In this document: piece by piece, positions 56,516 through 64,000 of the stretch
Numbering within the stretch: the stretch's first letter is position 1
Layout: every line of letters begins with the position of its first letter
From: Capsaspora owczarzaki ATCC 30864
Lineage: Eukaryota > Opisthokonta > Filasterea
Assembly (NCBI RefSeq): GCF_000151315.2
Contig: NW_011887293.1
Location: forward strand, 728,693-792,692
DNA length: 64,000 nt
Reading direction: 5' to 3'
The notes under the pieces: model-generated
What the model was told of the DNA's origin: nothing
What the model saw: the letters and a program-made list of their open reading frames with translations, nothing else
Database searches by the model: none
Position numbers and translations under genes: made by a program

Positions 56516-59014
56516 AAGGCCTGCCATGGCGGCGACGGCTCGTTGCTCGTGATAGCATCAGTCATGCTTGTGGGAGGCTTGGCAATGGCAGTGACGCCAA
56601 CCGAGCTCTGCAAAAGACTGGAAAATCTCTCATTGGACGAGAGCAAGGACGTGGACACGGGCAGCCCAGCAGCAAACTTGCGGAACTTGGCACGAGCGAC
56701 AACCACGTCGCGCCATGAGTGAAAACACTCGCGAAGCTGGGATGTTGCCACGCGAGCACGCAGCGCTGATAGTCGACGTTGCTGCGCAGCGACCAGTTGG
56801 ATGGTTTCTGCAGCAGTTGCGCGCAGCATTTGGTCTTCGACACGTCGAATGAGTTGATTTAGCAGGTCTTGGCTATAGTGACGCGCAAAGGTTGCCAACC
56901 AATCGCGCTCGGCCGTCTGCACGGCTGCTGCTGCGGTTTCTCTAACGAGCGATTTTGAGACAGTCTGCACCAGTTGGTTGAGCATGTCGGTTGCCGCCTC
57001 TTTCGCGACACGATCGCGCAATCCGTCCTCCTGTCGCTTGCGCTCTGCATTCTGGAGCTCTGCCTGTCGTTGCTGCTCACGTTCTCGCTGGGCCTGCTGT
57101 TGTTGGAGTTGTTGCTTTTGCTCGAGCTCTTGTTGCTGCTTTTGCTGCTGCAACTGCTGCTGCAGGTCGGCCTCGCTTTGTGCGCGACTCTCGGCAATCA
57201 CACTTTGCCCAACAGCCATAAATTGCCGCTTGAGCAGCGTTTCAGAAAATGCGGCAGAGATCTTTTCAACAAAGGCGGGACTGACGTCAGAGACTGTGGT
57301 GGAAGTCAGTGGTTGTAGTGGTGGAGGAGCGGAAGAAAGCCGTGCACCCAACCCGGAAGGAAAGCCCGGCATCTTCACAACGGGCTGCGCAGTAGATGTC
57401 GGTACAGCGGCGGCGGTGGAGGCTGTGGTGGCGACAGCGGCTGGGCTGCTCAAGCGATCAGCGAGCGATCCTCCTGCTCCGCCGAGTTGGGTTGGAATTG
57501 GCATGTCGATGGTGCCACGCGAGCCGCGGCCAAGACCAAGTTTAACAGGGGCACTTGCCGTCGGCACGACAGCAGCGCTGGGCAACTGCGAGGCGAAGGA
57601 GGGTGGCGGGGCCAGTCGGCGGGCAACGGCGGCGACATTCTCGGGCATGCCGATCGTCGAGTGGGGCAAGTGCATCGATGCGCCCGGAGGAGCAGCCACC
57701 GTTGCAAAATTCGTTTGCAAACTGAACAGCCGGTCAATGGCTGGAGCCCGCAAGCGTGGTAGTGCAACTACATCGGCATCAAAGCTCGACGAGCGATCCA
57801 TGGTCGCGCCAACAAGAATCGGCGCTCCCACATATGCCGCGTCCTCCATGCCCAGCCGAATCGAAAGGTGGAAATGCTCGCAGACGGTCGCGGCTTGGTT
57901 GGCGTCGACGAGCCCCAGGAGTTGAGCCACCTCTTTCAGCGTGATGCAGGTAAAAGTCTGGTGCATGACACGGAGCGCTTGCTTGCGGACGTAGGAGAAG
58001 TGAATGTGCACCGCGCATGCCTCGAGCAGCGATAGCTTGGACGCAACCAGGCGGAAGAAGCGCACATAGTTTCCGCGGCGAACAGCGTGCAAGACATCGA
58101 GCACGACGGCAATGTCGTTGTAGGCCTGTGTGGTCTGGGAAGCGGTCACAATGAACTGGTCAATCTCGCCATCGAGCAAGTGGGCAAGAATAAACAGCCG
58201 CCGGAACTCGGCTTCGTTCGGACTCTGCCAGTCTGGCCCGCGGGCAAGCCGCGCCTCCGAGTAAAACTCTTGGAGCGACTGGAAGCAATCGTTCATCTTT
58301 TGGAGACAGAACTTCAAATCAAACTGATCGCTCTCGCAGAGCAGGTAGCTGAATATGAGAAGAATGCGGACTGTCTTCTCTGTGAGGTCAATGGCGTCGA
58401 GATCACGAATGTTCTGAAACGTCAAGTCTTGCCGAATGGCGCGCGTGCGATCTGCCAAAAAGTTGTAGACCTCGACGAGCGACCGTCCCAGCGGACCGAT
58501 CTGATCGTCGGACTGGCCCACAATCTCATAGATTAAAAAGTTCATGGTGCGATGCAACGTCGGCACTGGTCGGATCTCGTGCGGCAGCGGGTCTGGCAAC
58601 CCCGCGGCAGCTCGGCGGAACTTTTTGACGGCTCGCGCGTGGTCGACGAGGTTTCCGCGTGCGCCTGCGTCGATCATTTCGAATCGGACGAGGTCGTTTC
58701 CAACCTCGCGAAAGTAGCGCTCCTTCTCTGGGCACATGTCCTGGCAGGTACCAACCACGGTTGCTTGATCGCTGCCGTCGTCGCCGTCGCCGTTGCCGTT
58801 GCCGTCGCCCTGCCGTCGCGCCCGTCTCGCCGCGCGTTCCTCCTGGAGCCGCTTGTCGCGCGCATCGAGTTGTCTGTGCAAGCACGCAGAGTGAGTGTGA
58901 CGACCAGAGAGAGAGTGAGCAAAAGAGCCGCGCTCCAACCGAGATCTCTGTTCTCGTTGATCTCCCTTCCATGGTGGCCGGCCACAAGTGCTTCGAGGCG
59001 GCACGACAAGCAGG

Positions 59015-59057
<43 letters not shown>

Positions 59058-59161
59058 GTGATGAGAGTCTGGGTTTCAAACACTCACTCGAAGCGCGCCA
59101 TGGATTGGCTCTCGGCCTCAAACCGCTCAGTGCGAGCCGCGGCTTCGTCGTCCTCGTTCAT
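54118..59161 (-). CDS. SAC3/GANP-domain mRNA export scaffold
   Basis: Two exons: 59088-59161 and 54118-58873 (1609 residues). The first exon (MNEDDEAAARTERFEAES) joins in phase to EQLDARDKRLQ. The SAC3/GANP domain (about 65-390) begins GTCQDMCPEKERYFRE and includes LVDHARAVKKFRRAAAG, RTMNFLIYEI, DLTFQNI and HFSYVRKQALRVMHQTF. In yeast and animals this protein is the TREX-2 scaffold that couples transcription to mRNA export through the nuclear pore. A Pro/Ala/Thr linker, a long Gln-rich coiled coil (about 650-760, the likely CID helix for Sus1/centrin) and a polyGln run (about 811-830) follow; the C-terminal half is GANP-like (MVVLPVDFPKLSG). No N-terminal FG repeats are present and no MCM3-acetylase GNAT motif is evident. 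Confidence 0.88.
56457..56515 (-). repeat. CAG repeat (polyGln) in SAC3/GANP gene
   Basis: About 20 uninterrupted ctg units on the plus strand encode polyGln on the minus strand. A pure repeat suggests recent length change. Confidence 0.95.
59019..59056. repeat. GAT trinucleotide repeat in SAC3 intron
   Basis: About 12 gat/atg units within the single intron (58874-59087) of the SAC3 gene. Confidence 0.9.
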
Positions 59162-59439
59162 GGCCCTCTTCTCTCACTTGGGGAAAAATGGAGGGCCTCG
59201 AAAAAACAAAAAAAAAAAAAAAAAAACAATGGGAGGACTGACAAAAATCTCAAAAACCAAAATAATGGATTCTTGTCTGAGAGATTTTTGAGAATGGCTT
59301 TTGTTTGTTTGCTGGTTCTCGTTTGAGCTTAAGCTTGCTTCCTTCGCTCCCCTGTTTCTCTATCGAGAGAGGTTTCGATCTTGATGTTGTTGACCGCCCG
59401 CTCAGTCATCCATCAGTCAATCATTCAAATCGAATCGAA
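59162..59439. promoter_or_regulatory. Probable bidirectional promoter
   Basis: Only 278 bases separate the start codons of SAC3 (-, 59161) and the unrecognised plus-strand gene (59440). Promoters and 5' leaders of both must fit here. It contains an A18-type tract near 59204-59226 and AT-rich sequence; no specific factor site identified. Confidence 0.5.
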
Positions 59440-60662
59440 ATGCCCAACGAGTAAAGAATACATCAACAACGCAACGAAAGTGTGCCTGATTTTTGTTTCA
59501 GACGACTAACGCTCGTTCTCCACTACTGCATGATTGGATGAAACTTGTGTGACATGACTTTTTTTGTGCATTGTGTGTGTGTGTATGTGTGTGTAGATCG
59601 CTGCAGCGTGAGCCTGCGTTTCTGCGCATCCATTCGCTGCTGGCTGGGTTTCACGAGACCAACGCCAGACTCCGACAGTTGCTCCACTCTGAGCCTGCTC
59701 CTCCTTCAGCAGCTGACATTCAGCCGGCAGCATCATCGTCATCATCATCATCAGTATCAGCATCAGCATCAGCATCAGTAGCAGCAGCAGCAGCAGCAGG
59801 AGGGGCGATCGGGAAGACCGGTCTGGCTGATTTGCGCAATTCCACTGCTGCAACTCCGACAGCAGCCTCGACTGGACTGCATCACCACCAACCGCCGCCC
59901 GCCGCTCCTGGCCAGAGCGTTGTTGCCCATGCCTCCTTCAGTGCAGCCGACGTGTCTGCGCAGTCGTCGCGCGTCGCAGTCGTCACTCAAAACCCGGCGT
60001 TGGCTGCGGCTTCGATGCGATCTTTGGCCGCGCCATCCACAGCGACGCCATCGACCACCGCCGCCGCAGCCACCATCCTGGCACCGCCATCATCCACTGC
60101 GACAGCATCGTCCGGTGGAGTGGCACTGCTGCTGCCAACCGCAGCCGCGGCGTCCCCGTCGTCAGTGTCACGCATGGACCAAGCGCGCCCGGCTCTGCTC
60201 GCCCTCGCGCCAAGCTCGCCGCCGCCAGAGCCCAAGCCGTCCTCGTTCGCATCGCCGCCAGTCTCGCCATTCCGGTACGGCGCAAACGCATCGATTCTTG
60301 CGTTGCTGGCTTTTACCATTGGAAATTGCATTTTCTGAAACACAAGCCGTATATGATTGTTTGCACTGTCTAACTTTTTGCTGCTTGATGTTGTGCTATC
60401 GTTTGCTAGGCGAACAAGTCCTGCCAGCTACTTGTTGGCATCGCCAAACATTCACTCCAACGTGTCGCCAGCGCACCACTTGCAGGCACCGCCGCCGCAA
60501 CTCGTCGTCACACCACGTCCGCGCGTTGCGATCGACTTGTCGCAAAAGTTTGGCTCCGACACTGCCATGGAACATCTCCACTTGATTTCCCCAACACTGG
60601 TTGGCGAAGTTGCAAGCGGTCGCAATCGATTGTTCGAAAGCGCCGGGCAACTACGGTCGTAG
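59440..60662 (+). CDS. Unrecognised Ser/Ala/Pro-rich protein with tiny first exon
   Basis: Proposed exons: 59440-59450 (11 bases: MPNE with a split codon, donor GTAAAG), 59597-60274 and 60410-60662 (313 residues). All phases agree. The conserved-looking parts are the N-terminus (SLQREPAFLRIHSLLAGFHE, helical, then RLRQLLHSE) and the C-terminus (VAIDLSQKFGSDTAMEHLHL, ISPTLVGEV). Between them is low complexity (Ser/Ala runs, TATPSTTAAAAT) with SP and TP sites (SPPVSPFRRTSP) typical of proline-directed kinase targets. There is no signal peptide, membrane helix or known domain. The first exon is inferred from phase only; if it is wrong the start lies elsewhere. I do not recognise the family. Confidence 0.6.
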
Positions 60663-60962
60663 ATCTCGTGGCATGTCAATAGTGTTTGTTTTTGGAGGAA
60701 CAAGATGGGGATTGCTGTGTTTTGTCCTGAGCGGATTGGAAATCAAGGACAAGTTGTCTGTTGCTCTGATCTGTTGCTCTGGGTTGTTTTTGCATGCCTC
60801 TTTGTTAATGTTGTTAGCTGAGTGTGACAAAGCATGTGTCACGTTTACTCCCTCCTGTTAAGGTTGAAATCGTTCAGTGGATTGTTGTTGACGAATACAA
60901 GTTGAAAGGGAACGCACCAAAACAATAGGAATTGCAATCACTACTATAGCACAGCCCGACTA
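60663..60962. other. Convergent 3' intergenic spacer
   Basis: Between the 3' ends of the unrecognised gene (+) and Pescadillo (-). Nothing else recognised. Confidence 0.5.
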
Positions 60963-62832
60963 CTACTCGCTTTGCCGTGACTTCTTTTGGGCGTGCTTGG
61001 CGGCTTTCTTGGCCGCTTGATTTTGGGCCTTCTGATCCTGTTGCGCGTTATACTCGAGTCGCTTGGCGTGCAGCTTGTCGACCTGGTCGATTAAAGAGGT
61101 CATAGAGGAGCAAAACGTCAGCGCTTGAACTCGTTTTCAAAAAAAAAAAACATAAACGTCCAACACATAAACCGCCAGTCCACAGGTTGCCTCACCTCTT
61201 CTTGCTTCTTGTTCTTGGAGTACATGATGCGGTTGTACAATCGGCGATGCTTCTTGGGCATGAGAATCTTGGCAAGCTCTTCCTGCTCCTTGGCCTCGTC
61301 GGCGGCAGCCTGGCTCTTCTTGCCCTTGCTCTTTGGCTTGGCGGCGGCTGACGAGAAGGCAACACCCTTGCTCTCGGCCTCCAACTCGCGCTGGTACTCG
61401 GCCTCTTCGTCGTCTTCGTCCTCTTCGACTTCGTGGTGACCACGCTACAAAGGGCAAAGTTTTAAAAAGAGGAGAAATTTCGTGAGCGCTTGGTCCGGAC
61501 GTCCCCTCACACATCACAATGATGCCCCACCTTCCTCTTCCCTCCTGCTGTTTTCTTCCAACACTCACCTTGGCAGAAACACGCTTTGGTGCTGCAGCTC
61601 CCTTGGCGGCCTTTTTGGCGGGGGCGGGCGACTCATCTTCGTCGTCCTCTGCCTCCTCCTCGTCCTCTTCGTCCTCGTCCTCGTCAATGTCCTCGTCGGC
61701 ACTGTCGTCTTCGATTTCCTCGTGCTCCTCATCCTCCTCGGTCATGAGATTGCGCTTCTCTGGAGGCACGTAGTCGCCTTCGCTTTCGGAGACGAACGGC
61801 GACAAGTGCGGTGGCAACGCGCGGCCGGGGCTGTACAAGGTCGCGTCAAGCAAGCGGTGTGCGTTGACGCAGTCGAAAATCCACTGCGGTTGAACGTAGC
61901 GGCGGCCGGGTATTCTGCAACGCGCAAGTCGTGTTGTGTATGGGAGGAAAGGTGAGCAATTGGCTTGGGCAACGAACAAGTGCTGCAACGAACAAGCGCT
62001 GCAACAAACACATGCTGCAACAAACACATGCTGCAACGAACAAGTGCTGTAACGAACACATGCCACAACTGGAACTTACGCTGGCCCACGCTGCGGACGA
62101 TCGACGATTTGATGAGTAATGCCAGAGTCAGACTCGTCATAAGGAGCACCACCGGCAATGCTGCTGTCCCAGGACACTTGGCCGCCAAAGCTGCGAATGA
62201 TGAGTTCGACAACACCGCGAGGCACTTCGCGCGAAACGTAAAAGCGGCAGGGCTCGAAGAGACGCTTGGAAGCCTCGAGCAACTTTTGCTCCTTGACCTG
62301 CTGGCCAATGAGTTGAGCATCTTCGCCAGCATCGGCGGCGGCAAAGGACTCGTCAATTTGCATGCGAGTGGCGTCGTTCTCGTTGGCGTCGACGTCGGCA
62401 TCCTCGTGAATGTTGGACAATGCCTTGCCGAGCGAGGCAATGCGCTTGGCAGACTTTTTGCGTTGGGCCTCCTGTTCGGCGGCATCGGGCGCCGTCGCCT
62501 TGGACGCTGCAGGTGTTGCCACCTCCATGGCGGACGACGTTGCGGCTGCCGACGCGTCAGCAGTCAGCGGCTCGAGAATGAGAGCGCTAATGCCAGACGC
62601 TCCGGCATCCTTGGTCTCGTCGAGCCTTGGCGGGTAGCTCACGTTAATAGAGTGGTACAAGCGGAAGTTCACAAAGCCGAGCAACGTCATGTGGAACTCG
62701 AGGAAGGTGAGCATGATGCGGAAATCGACGTCGGCAGGGATCTACAAGGGTGGGGGGAGGTAAGCGAAAGAACGGAACGAAAAGAATGAAGAGAACGAAG
62801 AGAACGAAGAGAGAGATAAAGAGAGAGATAAA

Positions 62833-62866
<34 letters not shown>

Positions 62867-63954
62867 AAGCGCGGAATGCGAGATCACAGCCCTCGACCAG
62901 ACCAAAAAAAACCCCACAAACTGCAAACTCGAAACTCACCTTTTGGCTGAACTGGTGGGGAACAAGCCAGGTCAGGGGAGCACCCATGACCTCGGCCTGA
63001 TAGTAAATGCCCTTGATGGACAAGAAGACCTTGCGCAGAGAGCGAGAGCGGACAATGTAGCTCTCAAATTCGTGCGCGAGGCGGTTGCAGCGGTCGACAA
63101 CCTCAGAGCGGATGCGGTTTGTGCGCGGCATGCGAGCAAACAGGAAGACCATGCACAGCGCATCGTCGAGATCGCGCAGAGCATCGACAAAGCTGGGGTA
63201 GCGCTCGCGGACAATGTGATCGAGCGTGTAGACGGGCTTGGCGGCCTTGACGCGGTCTGCAACATCAAACTCCTTGCGGCCGATGGCCTTGCGCAGCTTG
63301 CGCACAAAGACCTTGAACTCGCGGAACTTGTTCAGGATGGGCTCGTGAGCAAGGAAGGCAATGTCCTTTGCGAGGTAGTACGTCTTGTTGGCGGTGGATC
63401 CAGTGCCCGACGCCTTCTTCTTGTTGCGGGGCTCGCGCGGGTAGACGCCCTTCAGAATGCACAAGCGACTGGAGGCGGGGGGGGGGGAAGCACGGCCATC
63501 ATAGCACGCCAGTTCCAAGATGAGTAAGATGATGAAGATGAGTGGGTAGTTAGAGTGTGTGTGTGAGAGTGAGGGGGGGGGCTTGGATTGGTCTCCACAT
63601 GGAAGTCGCTCTCGCTCGCTCGCTCTCCACGAGGTCGCTTCTTCCCTCTCCAAAAACCTCTCTTTGCTCGGTCTTGTCCTGCTCTGCTCCCACGCAATGC
63701 GAGACTCGCAAGTGTGGAGTTGCACAACAACATGATTGCGTTGGTTTGGATTGAGCTGGACTGGTTTGAGGCGCTCAAAGAGGACCAGGGCAGAGAACGG
63801 CCCATGTGTGTGTGTGCCAATGCAACTGAGTACGGCCGAGTCGAGTCGAGGTCGATCGGGGCCGAGCGCCTTACCGGAAGTCTGCGAGCTTGAGCTGGAG
63901 CTTCTTGAGTGCTGCGTTGCGCGAGATAAAGTTGATCGCCGCGCCGGATTCGGC
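60963..63954 (-). CDS. PES1: Pescadillo (PES1/Nop7), first exon beyond window
   Basis: Six visible exons: 63875-63954, 62940-63468, 62080-62741, 61569-61914, 61196-61444, 60963-61082 (662 codons). The initiator exon lies past 64000, since an acceptor (CCTCAG) precedes GCCGAATCC and human PES1 has only a few residues before this point. Pescadillo forms the PeBoW complex with BOP1 and WDR12 for 27S/32S pre-rRNA processing in the nucleolus. The Pescadillo N domain is near-complete: [94 protein letters not shown] domain follows ([20 protein letters not shown] ... [17 protein letters not shown]), then acidic runs and a Lys-rich C-terminus ([20 protein letters not shown]). Confidence 0.93.
61972..62067. 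repeat. 16-base minisatellite in Pescadillo intron
   Basis: Six tandem 16-base copies of acraacamrtgctgca-type sequence lie inside intron 61915-62079. They make spurious Cys/Val/Ala ORFs on the minus strand. Confidence 0.88.
62811..62872. repeat. GAGA/GATA-rich simple repeat in Pescadillo intron
   Basis: Purine repeat of gagaga with taaa interruptions in intron 62742-62939. Confidence 0.88.
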
Positions 63955-64000
63955 CTGAGGAGAGAAGAGGACGAGTCAAATGTACAAAGGTCAATGGAAA

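Noticed and set aside
61972-62067. Regular direct repeats that could suggest a CRISPR array
   Set aside because: Units are contiguous without unique spacers and lie in a spliceosomal intron, so this is a minisatellite.

Overview
The window is nuclear DNA of a small, gene-dense eukaryote. Genes are split by short spliceosomal introns (mostly about 70-200 bases, GT-AG, often with long T runs before the acceptor), codons are GC-rich, and proteins carry runs of Q, S, A, G and D. The gene set (NUF2, SUN-domain protein, Pescadillo, SAC3/GANP, PIG-N, SMYD, TMEM164, SNX-BAR) is opisthokont-like. Together with single-pass receptors whose tails are full of tyrosine motifs, this suggests a unicellular holozoan, possibly a filasterean such as Capsaspora. 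The species assignment is an inference. I rebuilt exon structures by hand from splice sites, reading phase and family conservation.

Layout. 1-4.5 kb, minus strand: end-truncated serine beta-lactamase-like enzyme, TMEM164, SMYD-type SET/MYND protein. 4.6-8.8 kb, plus: a sorting nexin with eight NPF motifs. 9.2-17.8 kb, minus: a giant membrane protein with fourteen copper/zinc-SOD-like domains, one transmembrane helix and a cytoplasmic SH3 domain, broken by a 216-base assembly gap. 19.1-20.8 kb, plus: NUF2. 21.1-22.4 kb, minus: a protein with a WFSLDNRRL motif. 24.2-33 kb, plus: two tandem paralogous beta-helix receptors and a third single-pass protein, all with tyrosine-motif tails. 33.8-37.2 kb, plus: an ABCG transporter. 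37.6-45.1 kb, minus: class II PRPP synthetase, SUN protein, and two small Grg1/Ccg-1-like genes. 46.2-48.1 kb, plus: LCAT/PLA2G15-type lipase. 48.3-59.2 kb, minus: tail-anchored FKBP, PIG-N, SAC3/GANP. 59.4-60.7 kb, plus: an unrecognised protein head-to-head with SAC3. 61-64 kb, minus: Pescadillo, whose first exon lies beyond the window.

The most unusual content is (i) the 14-fold SOD-repeat receptor, built as seven alternating B-A domain pairs and joined to an SH3 module, and (ii) the receptor cluster, where paralogues with matching beta-helix ectodomains have amplified different tyrosine motifs in their tails (YAGL in one, YxxP in the other). Both look like parts of a surface-sensing, SH2/SH3-based signalling system. 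I saw no transposons, viral elements, tRNA genes, rRNA genes or CRISPR arrays.
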